Source: Ideonella_A intermedia_A
GTDB lineage: Bacteria > Pseudomonadota > Gammaproteobacteria > Burkholderiales > Burkholderiaceae_C
Assembly: GCA_943370175.1 (NCBI GenBank)
Contig: CALRPU020000014.1
Coordinates: 52,643-116,642 of the forward strand
Direction: 5' to 3'
Length of the DNA: 64,000 nt
Notes under the pieces: generated by a model
The model's database searches: none
Told to the model about the DNA's origin: nothing
The model's input: the letters and a program-made list of their open reading frames with translations, nothing else
Shown: positions 33,310-40,327 of the stretch, in pieces
Layout of the letters: every line of letters begins with the position of its first letter
How positions within the stretch are numbered: position 1 is the first letter of the stretch
Made by a program: the position numbers and the translations under genes

Positions 33310-34622
33310 CACGCGGCCGCCTGTTCGCTGTCCGCTTGCAGGCGCGGCTTCAGCGCGTCGACCACGGCAAGGCCCGACATCAGGCCGTCTTCGTGGAAAC
33401 CATAGCGCGTCCACGCGCCGCAGAACCATGTGCGGGCCACGCCCTGGATCGACAGCAGCTCGCGCTGGGCGCGGATGGCCGCCTGGTCGAAGACCGGGTG
33501 CGCGTAGTCGAAGCTGCCTTGCACGGTGTCGGCACGGGGCTCGCGCACCGGGTTCAGCGACACCACCACCGGCGTCTGGAATGGCAGCGGTTGCAGCTGG
33601 TTGATCAGGTAGTGCAGGCACACCGCCGCCTGTTCGCGGTTGGGGTCGCTGGCGCGCTCGTAGTTCCACGCGGCCCAGGCGAGGCGGCGATTGGGGAGCA
33701 CCGAGGTGTCGGTGTGCAGCACGGCGCGGTTGCGGTGGTAGCCGATGGCGCCCAGGATGGCCGACTCGCGCGGGCTGGGGTCGGCCAGCAAGGCCAGCGA
33801 CTGGTCGCTGTGGCAGGCCATCACCACCTCGTCAAAGTGTTCGCTGCCGTGGTCCGTGCTGACGATCACGCCGGCCTGACCGCTGCCCGGTGGCAGCCGG
33901 CGCACCTGGCGCACCGGAGTGTTCAGCCGCTTGTCGTCGATGCGCGGCAGCATCTTGTGCACGTAATTCCGCGCGCCGCCGACCACCGTGAACCACCGCG
34001 GCCGGTTGGCCACCTGGATCAGGCCGTGGTTGTGGCAGAACCGGATCATCGTGGCGATCGGGAACTTCATCATCTGATCGGTCGGGCACGACCAGATGCA
34101 GCCGATCATCGGCAAGAAGTACCAGTCGCGGAATTCAACGCCGAAGCGGTGCTCGGCCAAAAAGTCGCCGATGGGCTGTTCCAGCGCGGCGTCCTGCCCG
34201 TTCACCGCGAGGTCGGTGGTCAGCGTGTTGAAGCGCAACACCTCGCGCAGCATGCGCAAGAAGGCGGGACGCACCAGGTTGCGGCGTTGGGCGAACACGG
34301 TGTTGAGTGTGGAGCCGTTCCACTCCAGGTCCTGGTCCGGTGACTTGACCGAGAACGACATGTCTGAGCCGGCCGTCTCGACTTTCAGCTCATCGAACAG
34401 CGCGATCAGCTTCGGGTAGGTGCGCTCGTTGAACACGAGAAAGCCGGTGTCCACACCGTGCCGCACCCGGCCGTGCGGTGTGCCCACCTCGACGTCGACG
34501 GTGTTGGTGTGCCCGCCAAAGTAGTGGCCCGCCTCGAACAGCGTCACCCGCGCCAGCGGCGCCAGGTGGTACGCGGCGCCCAGGCCGGAGATGCCCGAGC
34601 CGATGACGGCGACGCGCTTCAT
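33309..34622 (-). CDS. FAD-dependent amine-oxidase-like oxidoreductase (COG2907 type)
   Basis: 437 residues, starting MKRVAVIGSGISGLGAAYHLAPLARVTLFEAGHYFGGHTNTVDV, with the FAD-binding G-x-G-x-x-G loop. Then DTGFLVFNERTYPKLIALF, DWYFLPMIGCIWSCP, and the C-terminal TWFCGAWTRYGFHEDGLMSGL FAD site. This is the predicted NAD/FAD protein coupled to DUF1365 and Cfa in light/singlet-oxygen islands; it may desaturate or oxidise a lipid. It is first in the minus-strand train, preceded by a 321-nt leader region that carries a large structured repeat. Confidence 0.9.
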   Translation of the reverse strand: MKRVAVIGSGISGLGAAYHLAPLARVTLFEAGHYFGGHTNTVDVEVGTPHGRVRHGVDTGFLVFNERTYPKLIALFDELKVETAGSDMSFSVKSPDQDLEWNGSTLNTVFAQRRNLVRPAFLRMLREVLRFNTLTTDLAVNGQDAALEQPIGDFLAEHRFGVEFRDWYFLPMIGCIWSCPTDQMMKFPIATMIRFCHNHGLIQVANRPRWFTVVGGARNYVHKMLPRIDDKRLNTPVRQVRRLPPGSGQAGVIVSTDHGSEHFDEVVMACHSDQSLALLADPSPRESAILGAIGYHRNRAVLHTDTSVLPNRRLAWAAWNYERASDPNREQAAVCLHYLINQLQPLPFQTPVVVSLNPVREPRADTVQGSFDYAHPVFDQAAIRAQRELLSIQGVARTWFCGAWTRYGFHEDGLMSGLAVVDALKPRLQADSEQAAA

Positions 34623-34943
34623 CGCGCCGCTCCGCCGGACGCGGCCAGAACCGACGTCGGAAGACAAGCTGTTGCACAGCGCCCCGCAGCGAACGAGGGA
34701 GGGAGGAGGGAGGAGGAGAACCGCTGCGGGATTTCAACTCGGCGAACCGAGAGGCTGTGCAACAGAAAACCGGGGGCTGACAGCACCGTTGTGCGATCAG
34801 CGAACACGCCATGGACTCGCCCTGCGCGTTGGAGTTCCGTGCGGTGTGCGAAGGACGGTTGGCGAAAATTCATGGCGCGCGAGGCAGGCGCAACCCTGCA
34901 GAAGTGGCGTGACTGATCAGTTCGTAATGTAACCGCTCGGTCT
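34623..34943. other. 321-nt gap between glutathione peroxidase and FAD oxidoreductase genes
   Basis: No supported coding gene. Contents: a perfect 10-bp palindrome CCGACGTCGG (34651-34660), the nested inverted-repeat element (34669-34765) and about 180 nt further upstream in which the minus-strand promoter should lie; I cannot identify a convincing -35/-10 pair there. Confidence 0.6.
34669..34765 (-). ncRNA. Predicted three-way-junction RNA element with anti-Shine-Dalgarno loop
   Basis: Seen directly: an outer perfect 12-bp pair (CTGTTGCACAGC at 34669-34680 with GCTGTGCAACAG at 34754-34765) encloses two further hairpins. One is CTCGG/CCGAG around a 4-nt loop (34738-34751; TTCG on the minus strand). 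The other is a perfect 9-bp stem (34683-34691 with 34722-34730) around a 30-nt loop (34692-34721). In minus-strand RNA the loop is almost purely pyrimidine and contains CTCCTCCC twice (34715-34708 and 34708-34701), the anti-Shine-Dalgarno sequence. It lies 46 nt upstream of the FAD oxidoreductase start on the same strand, so it is either a 5' leader element or a small RNA. CTCCTCCC-loop RNAs ('cuckoo'/CcsR type) are known from alphaproteobacterial oxidative-stress regulons; homology is not claimed. Confidence 0.55.
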
Positions 34944-35558
34944 TCATTTTGCATTGAGAAGTTTTTCAATGCTCGACACCAGCGTCGCGTCCAGAGGCTC
35001 GGTGTTGCTGGAGAAGCTCTGCACGGCCCGGCCATCGCGGCTGATCAGGTACTTGTGGAAGTTCCAGCCCGGCGCCTGGCCGGTGCGTTGCTTCAGCTCG
35101 GCGAACAGCGGGTCGACCTGGGCGCCGACCACGCGGGTCTTGGCGAACATCGGGAACTTGACGCCGAAGGTGTTTTCGCAGAAGTTCGCGATGTCCTTGC
35201 CGCTGCCGGGCTCCTGGGCACCGAAGTCGTTCGACGGAAAGCCCAGCACCACGAGCCCGCGCGATTGGTATTTGCTGTACAGGCTTTCCAGGCCTTTGTA
35301 CTGGGGCGTGAAGCCGCAATAGCTGGCGGTGTTGACGACCAGCACCACCTTGCCGCCGTATTGGCACAGGTCCTGGGGTTTTTCATCTTGCAGGCGCAGG
35401 GCCTGGCGCTTGAGCAGCGACGGACAGGTGCCCGCCGACGCGGTGGCGGGTTGGCCGTTGGCTTGCGCCGGGGGCGAGACCAGGCCGGTGGCGGCCATCG
35501 CCAGCGCCAAGGCGGTTGACAGCACAGGGCGGGGCGGGCAGTTCAGACGAGCGGGCAT
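34944..35558 (-). CDS. Exported glutathione peroxidase-family protein
   Basis: 204 residues. An N-terminal signal peptide (cleavage near residue 33, SPPAQA) precedes the thioredoxin-fold peroxidase: VVLVVNTASYCGFTPQYKGL with peroxidatic Cys81, LGFPSNDFGAQEPGS with the active-site Gln, and APGWNFHKYLISRDG with the Trp-Asn. It is a Cys (not selenocysteine) enzyme, likely thioredoxin-linked, reducing lipid or hydrogen peroxide in the periplasm. It is divergent from the MerR-type regulator across a repeat-rich operator, so probably light or singlet-oxygen controlled. Confidence 0.92.
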   Translation of the reverse strand: MPARLNCPPRPVLSTALALAMAATGLVSPPAQANGQPATASAGTCPSLLKRQALRLQDEKPQDLCQYGGKVVLVVNTASYCGFTPQYKGLESLYSKYQSRGLVVLGFPSNDFGAQEPGSGKDIANFCENTFGVKFPMFAKTRVVGAQVDPLFAELKQRTGQAPGWNFHKYLISRDGRAVQSFSSNTEPLDATLVSSIEKLLNAK

Positions 35559-35608
35559 GAATCGGTCCTGAGCACAGTTGAAAGATGGCGGCCATGTTGG
35601 CGCCTTAT

Positions 35609-35648
35609 CCTGGACATATCAAGCTTTTGTCCAGGACATAGTAAGCTT
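35609..35648. promoter_or_regulatory. Repeat-type operator between glutathione peroxidase and MerR-type regulator
   Basis: Two overlapping symmetries. Inverted repeat: CCTGGACA (35609-35616) and TGTCCAGG (35628-35635), 11 nt apart. Direct repeat: GGACATATCAAGCTT (35612-35626) and GGACATAGTAAGCTT (35634-35648), 13 of 15 identical with a 22-nt period (two helical turns). A minus-strand promoter for the peroxidase can be drawn through it (TGGACA at 35630-35635, 18 nt, GATAAG at 35604-35609). This is the expected kind of site for a MerR/LitR-type repressor autoregulating and controlling the divergent gene. Confidence 0.6.
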
Positions 35649-35701
35649 CCGCCCCGATCGAGCAGTCCCATTGAGCAGTGGTCCAACCCGGCGCGCCCAC
35701 C

Positions 35702-36640
35702 ATGATGTCCAGCGGTCTTCCGACCAAGCCCTCCAGCCTGTCCATTGCCGCGGTCGAACGCGACACCGGACTGAGCAAGGACACCCTGCGCGTGTGGGAA
35801 CGGCGCTACGGATTTCCCACGCCCGAGCGAGATGCCCTGGGGGAGCGCGCCTACCCGGTCGAACAGGTCGAGAAGCTGCGCATCATCAAGCGGCTGCTCG
35901 ACGCTGGCCACCGACCAGGCCGCGTCGTCCAGTTGCCGATGGACGAGCTGGACCGGCTCGGTGCCGCTGGCGACCAGCCGCGCTTGCCGATCCCGTCGGA
36001 TGCAGCTTCTGCGCCAGACCTGTCGATGTACGTGGAGTTGTTGCGTTCGCATGATGTGGACGCCTTGCGCCGTCAGTTGTCCCAGGCCCAGATGCGCCTG
36101 GGTCTGGCGCGGTTCATCAGTGAACTGCTGGTCCCGCTGAATACGCTCATTGGGGATGCCTGGATGCGCGGGCAACTGCAAATCTTCGAAGAGCATGTGT
36201 ACACCGAGGTGCAGCAGATCGTCCTGCGCAGCGCGCTGGCGACCCTGCCCGACCCGGGCGTGGCGCACCCGCGCGTGCTGCTGACCACCTTCCCCGGTGA
36301 GCCGCACGGCCAGGGCCTGCTGTTGGCCGAGGCGATGTTCGCGATCCACGGGGCGCGCTGCGTGTCGCTCGGGCCGCAGACGCCCCTGTGGGACATCGCG
36401 CTGGCGGCCAAGGCCTTCGAAGTCGACGTCGTCGCCTTGGGATTCAGCGGCTGCATGAACCCCAACCAAGTGGTCGACGGCCTGGCTGAATTGCGCCGCA
36501 AGGTGCCGGCCAGCGTGGGCATCTGGGCGGGCGGTTCGGCGCCGGTGCTGTACCGCCGCCCCGTGGCGGGCGTGAAGGCGCTGGCCGACCTGGCCGCGAT
36601 CCAGGACAGCGTGCGCGCCTGGCGGCGGGGCGAGCGTTGA
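35702..36640 (+). CDS. MerR-family regulator with B12-binding domain (LitR/CarH-like)
   Basis: 312 residues from ATG 35702. The N-terminal MerR HTH reads SIAAVERDTGLSKDTLRVWERRYGFPTPERDALGERAYPVEQVEKL (in parts), then a helical bundle (about 120-190, VELLRSHDVDALRRQLSQAQMRLGLARFISELL and NTLIGDAWMRGQLQIFEEH), then a cobalamin-binding fold with GEPHGQG (Glu-x-His-x-x-Gly, the B12-ligand motif) and the late GIWAGGSAP. LitR/CarH proteins bind adenosylcobalamin in the dark and release DNA on illumination. Next to a photolyase and peroxidase this strongly suggests a light sensor. The helical bundle's Trp (DAWMRGQLQI) is at the position of the Trp-x(n)-Glu-His cap seen in CarH. Confidence 0.88.
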   Translation: MMSSGLPTKPSSLSIAAVERDTGLSKDTLRVWERRYGFPTPERDALGERAYPVEQVEKLRIIKRLLDAGHRPGRVVQLPMDELDRLGAAGDQPRLPIPSDAASAPDLSMYVELLRSHDVDALRRQLSQAQMRLGLARFISELLVPLNTLIGDAWMRGQLQIFEEHVYTEVQQIVLRSALATLPDPGVAHPRVLLTTFPGEPHGQGLLLAEAMFAIHGARCVSLGPQTPLWDIALAAKAFEVDVVALGFSGCMNPNQVVDGLAELRRKVPASVGIWAGGSAPVLYRRPVAGVKALADLAAIQDSVRAWRRGER

Positions 36641-36819
36641 GCCGCGGCGACGCGCCGGGCTTCCGCGGCAACAAGCAGGCGCTGCCCTCCAAACCGTGCG
36701 TGGCCTGTGGCCGGCCGATGAGCTGGCGCAAGGCCTGGGCACGCAACTGGGACGAGGTCAAGTACTGCAGCGACCGCTGCCGCCGCACCCCGCGCCCCGG
36801 CCCGGCAGCGTCCCCCTGA
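36637..36819 (+). CDS. DUF2256 zinc-ribbon-like protein
   Basis: 60 residues: KPCVACGRPMSWRKAWARNWDEVKYCSDRC is the DUF2256 signature with two Cys pairs (CVAC and CSDRC) expected to bind zinc. The TTG start overlaps the MerR stop (TTGA), and the family is commonly adjacent or fused to Fe-S photolyase/cryptochrome genes, as here. Function unknown. Confidence 0.85.
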   Translation: MSRGDAPGFRGNKQALPSKPCVACGRPMSWRKAWARNWDEVKYCSDRCRRTPRPGPAASP

Positions 36820-36873
36820 CCGGCTTTGCGGCCCCTCTCGCGGGCCGCTGGCACCGACCGACCGACCTCACCA

Positions 36874-38445
36874 ATGACCACCCCTTGTGACCGCCTGGTG
36901 CTGGTGCTGGGCGACCAGCTCAGCCACGACCACCCCTTGCTGCGCGAACTGCAGCCCAACGACCGCGTGCTGCTGATCGAGGCACCGGGCGAGGCCACGC
37001 ACGTGTGGAGCCACCGCGCGCGCATCGTGCTGTTCTTGTCGGCGATGCGCCACTTCCGCGACGAGCTGCGCGGCCGTGGCGTCGCCGTCGAGCACATTGC
37101 GCTCGGCGACAGCGATCGCCCCGGCCTGCCTGAGCGCCTGGCCGAGGCCTTGCACCGCTGGCGACCGGACACGCTGGCGCTGCTCGAGCCTGGGGAATGG
37201 CGGCTGGAGCAGGCCATCACGCGCGTGGCGGCCGACGCTGGGGTGACCCTGAGGGTGCACGACGACCCGCACTACCTGTGTTCGCGCGCCGACTTCCGAC
37301 GCTGGGCGGCGCGCTATGACAAGGGCGCGGCCAGCAGCCTGCGCATGGAATTCTTTTACCGCGAGATGCGCCGACGTCACCGCGTGCTGCTCGACCCCAG
37401 CGGCGAACCCGAAGGCGGGGCCTGGAACTTCGACGCCGACAACCGCAAAGCGTACGGCAAGGCCGGCCCGGGGCTGGTGCCGCCGCCGGAGTTCTTCGCC
37501 CCGGACGCCCTGACGCGCCAGGTGATGGCCGAGGTCCAGGCGCACTTTGGCGACCACCCCGGTGGTCTGGACGACTTCAGGTGGCCAGTCACCCGAGCTC
37601 AGGCACTGGTGGCGCTGGACACCTTCATCGAGGCCCGCCTGCCCCAGTTCGGCGATTTCCAGGACGCGATGTGGGAGGGCGCCCCCTTTGGCTGGCACTC
37701 GCTGCTGTCCACCAGCCTGAACCTGCACCTGCTGGACCCGCGCGAGGTGATTGCGCGCGCCGAGGCGGCTTGGCGCGCGGGCCGCGCGCCGCTGGCGTCG
37801 GTCGAGGGCTTCATCCGCCAGGTGCTCGGTTGGCGCGAGTTCATCCGCGGCGTGTACTGGCTGGACATGCCGGGCCTGGCCGAGGCCAACCATTTCGGCC
37901 ACACGCGCCCATTGCCGGCGTGGTTCTGGACCGGCGACACCCGCATGGCCTGCGCCCGCGACGCGATTGGCCAGACCTTGCGCCACGGCTATGCGCACCA
38001 CATCCAGCGGCTGATGGTCATCGGCTTGTTCGCGCTGCTGGCCGAGGTCGACCCGAAGCAGGTCGCACACTGGTTCCTGGCCGTCTACGTCGACGCGGTG
38101 GAATGGGTCGAACTGCCCAATGTGGCGGGCATGGCGCTGTACGCGAACGGCGGGCGTTTCACCAGCAAACCCTACGTCGCCTCCGGCGCCTACATCCAGC
38201 GCATGAGCAACCACTGCGAGGGCTGCGCTTACGCGCCCGACGCCAAAGCCGTGGCGCGCACCGGGCGGCCCCTGTGCCCGTTCACCGTGCTGTACTGGCA
38301 TTTTCTGGACCGCCACGAGGCCGAACTGGCGGCCCACCCGCGCACCGCGCTGATGGCCAAGAACATCGGCCGGCTCGACGCCGCGCAGCGCGAAGGCATC
38401 CGCGCCGAGGCGACGCGCGTATGGGGCCTTATCGATGCCCTGTGA
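36874..38445 (+). CDS. Fe-S bacterial cryptochrome/photolyase (deoxyribodipyrimidine photolyase-related, PhrB type)
   Basis: 523 residues; light-driven flavoprotein of the FeS-BCP group, members of which repair (6-4) photoproducts. Start MTTPCDRLVLVLGDQLSHDHPLL is typical (the lumazine/antenna domain), with the middle LDTFIEARLPQFGDFQDAMW and FIRQVLGWREFIRGVYW, and the FAD-region NHFGHTRPLPAWFWTGDTRMAC. Candidate 4Fe-4S cysteines are in MSNHCEGCAY and GRPLCPFTVLYWHF near the C-terminus, with a further Cys in DTRMACARDA. A longer frame upstream is low complexity. Coexpression with the LitR-like and DUF2256 genes is likely. Confidence 0.93.
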   Translation: MTTPCDRLVLVLGDQLSHDHPLLRELQPNDRVLLIEAPGEATHVWSHRARIVLFLSAMRHFRDELRGRGVAVEHIALGDSDRPGLPERLAEALHRWRPDTLALLEPGEWRLEQAITRVAADAGVTLRVHDDPHYLCSRADFRRWAARYDKGAASSLRMEFFYREMRRRHRVLLDPSGEPEGGAWNFDADNRKAYGKAGPGLVPPPEFFAPDALTRQVMAEVQAHFGDHPGGLDDFRWPVTRAQALVALDTFIEARLPQFGDFQDAMWEGAPFGWHSLLSTSLNLHLLDPREVIARAEAAWRAGRAPLASVEGFIRQVLGWREFIRGVYWLDMPGLAEANHFGHTRPLPAWFWTGDTRMACARDAIGQTLRHGYAHHIQRLMVIGLFALLAEVDPKQVAHWFLAVYVDAVEWVELPNVAGMALYANGGRFTSKPYVASGAYIQRMSNHCEGCAYAPDAKAVARTGRPLCPFTVLYWHFLDRHEAELAAHPRTALMAKNIGRLDAAQREGIRAEATRVWGLIDAL

Positions 38446-38514
38446 TCACATTGTCGCCTTGCCCGTGTATAACGAAGGCGCCGTCTAAAATCACGCTCCC
38501 GCCGAGGCCGTGCC

Positions 38515-39381
38515 ATGCTTTACCCCGAACTTTTCAAACAGCTCGAAGCCGTCCGTTGGTCGATGGACACCGACATCCCCTGGGACCGTTTTGATGCGAG
38601 CCTGCTCAGCGACGAGCAGGCTCAGACCATCAAGATGAACGCCATCACCGAGTGGGCGGCCTTGCCGGCCACCGAGATGTTCCTGCGCGACAACCGCGAC
38701 GACAGCGACTTCTCGGCGTTCATGAGCGTCTGGTTCTTCGAAGAACAGAAGCACTCGCTGGTGCTGATGGAGTACCTGCGCCGTTTCCGCCCCGACCTGG
38801 TGCCCACCGAAGAAGAATTGCACGCCGTGCGCTTTGAATTCGACCCGGCCCCGGCGCTGGAAACCTTGATGCTGCACTTCTGCGGCGAGATCCGGTTGAA
38901 CCACTGGTACCGTCGCGCGGCCGAATGGCACTCCGAGCCCGTCATCAAGGCCATCTACGAAACCCTGGCCCGCGACGAGGCCCGCCACGGCGGCGCTTAC
39001 TTGCGCTACATGAAGCGCGCAATGACCAAGTTTGGTGACGAGGCCCGCGCCGCCTTCGCCAAGGTGGGCGTGCTGATGGCCAGCGCCCGGCGCACCGCCC
39101 AGGCGCTGCACCCGACCAACCTGCACGTGAACGTCAAGCTGTTCCCGCGCGACACCATTCAAAGCCGCCTGCCCGACCCGGCTTGGCTGGAAGCCTGGCT
39201 CGACAAGCAGATCCAGTTCGACGCCGTGTGGGAAACCAAGGTGGTCGAACGCATCCTGCACAACCTCAGCCTGCTGATGGAGCGCAGCTTCGTCAGCGTG
39301 CAGGAGCTGAACCGCTTCCGCAAGGAAGTCAGCGCTTCAGTGGCCGCGGCCGCCCAGGGCGCGTCGAACCAGCCGGCCTGA
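38515..39381 (+). CDS. Diiron ferritin-like / acyl-ACP desaturase-like protein
   Basis: 288 residues, nearly all helical. Two diiron-type pairs stand out: WFFEEQKHSLVL (Glu-Glu-x-x-His, about residues 74-85) and LARDEARHGGAYL (Asp-Glu-x-x-His, about 154-166), with single Glu ligands in MNAITEWAALPATEMF and HFCGEIRLNHWY. This is the layout of stearoyl-ACP-desaturase-type enzymes. A lipid-desaturating or oxygen-sensing role beside the photolyase and lipid-modifying genes is attractive but unproven. It starts 69 nt after the photolyase stop; the gap has TGATCA and TATAAC/TAAAAT patches that may be a promoter. Confidence 0.78.
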   Translation: MLYPELFKQLEAVRWSMDTDIPWDRFDASLLSDEQAQTIKMNAITEWAALPATEMFLRDNRDDSDFSAFMSVWFFEEQKHSLVLMEYLRRFRPDLVPTEEELHAVRFEFDPAPALETLMLHFCGEIRLNHWYRRAAEWHSEPVIKAIYETLARDEARHGGAYLRYMKRAMTKFGDEARAAFAKVGVLMASARRTAQALHPTNLHVNVKLFPRDTIQSRLPDPAWLEAWLDKQIQFDAVWETKVVERILHNLSLLMERSFVSVQELNRFRKEVSASVAAAAQGASNQPA

Positions 39382-39397
39382 GCCCACCCGGCCCCAC

Positions 39398-40183
39398 TCA
39401 CTCCGGCGCGCGCAGCAGCGCCAGGCGCTTGCGGGTGCCGGGGTGGGTCGCGGTGTCGCGTTGCAGGCCCAACCGCATGAACAGCCCCACCACCTGCGGT
39501 TCGCCGAAGCCCAGCCGCTGCAGCGCGCGCAGGCCGTAGGCGTCGGCGGCGAATTCGTGGCGATGCGCCAGGGCCGAGGCTTCGCGGCCCAGCAGATCGG
39601 CCACCGCCTCGGTCTGCGGCCGCATCACCTCGGCCGGCACGTGCTGCTGGTACAGGCGACCCAGGGTTGCCCAATGGTTCAAGGCCACGTGGCCCAATTC
39701 ATGGGCCAGCACGAACAGGCGTTCGCCTTCTGGCAGGTCGGCCAGGCGCTCGTCCACGACGATCACGCGGCCGTGCAGGGTTTCGGCCAGCGAGTCGCTG
39801 CGCACCACCTTCAACTGAACCCGGCGCGCGAGTGGGGCTTGGGCGTGCGGTTTGGCGTCGATCGTGTCACCCTCGCGCGCGGCGACCACCGCGAGCAACG
39901 CCCTGAAGCTCGCCTCGATCACGGTGACCGCTTCGGGCCGGGCCACGCCATGGGCCGCGTCGTCAACCTGGGCGAGGCGCTGGGCTTGCGACCGGTTGAG
40001 CACGTCCACGATGCCTTCGCCGCGCGCCACCGGGATGGCGGCCACGAGCATGGCCGACAACAGCCAGGGCGCGAGCCAGGCCGTGGTCGCCGCGGTGCGC
40101 GATCGCCCGCGCTGGCTGCTCCCGCGGGGCGCCGGGCGCCTGGGGTGGGTCAGAGGCCCGGGGTCAGCAGGGTCCTTGCGCAT
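39398..40183 (-). CDS. M48-family metallopeptidase, exported
   Basis: 261 residues with an N-terminal hydrophobic segment (about 35-53, AWLAPWLLSAMLVAAIPVA) and the zinc motif FVLAHELGHVALNH (HELGH at 161-165); the third ligand is probably the Glu in ALAHRHEFAADAYGLRAL. Likely a membrane-anchored or periplasmic protease. It is convergent with the ferritin-like gene, stops 16 nt apart, and no T-tailed hairpin is seen in the gap. Confidence 0.85.
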   Translation of the reverse strand: MRKDPADPGPLTHPRRPAPRGSSQRGRSRTAATTAWLAPWLLSAMLVAAIPVARGEGIVDVLNRSQAQRLAQVDDAAHGVARPEAVTVIEASFRALLAVVAAREGDTIDAKPHAQAPLARRVQLKVVRSDSLAETLHGRVIVVDERLADLPEGERLFVLAHELGHVALNHWATLGRLYQQHVPAEVMRPQTEAVADLLGREASALAHRHEFAADAYGLRALQRLGFGEPQVVGLFMRLGLQRDTATHPGTRKRLALLRAPE

Positions 40184-40327
40184 GTTGCAGCTCCAGCGTC
40201 GCGGCAGCGCGGGGCGCGGCCTGACCGGGAAGTTGCAACAAGCGTGCCACCATCAGGGTAAACGCTGATCTGAGCGGCATCGGCCGGGGGCGGCGGCGCT
40301 TCGTCGCCCTCGCCAGGCTGCGGGGCC

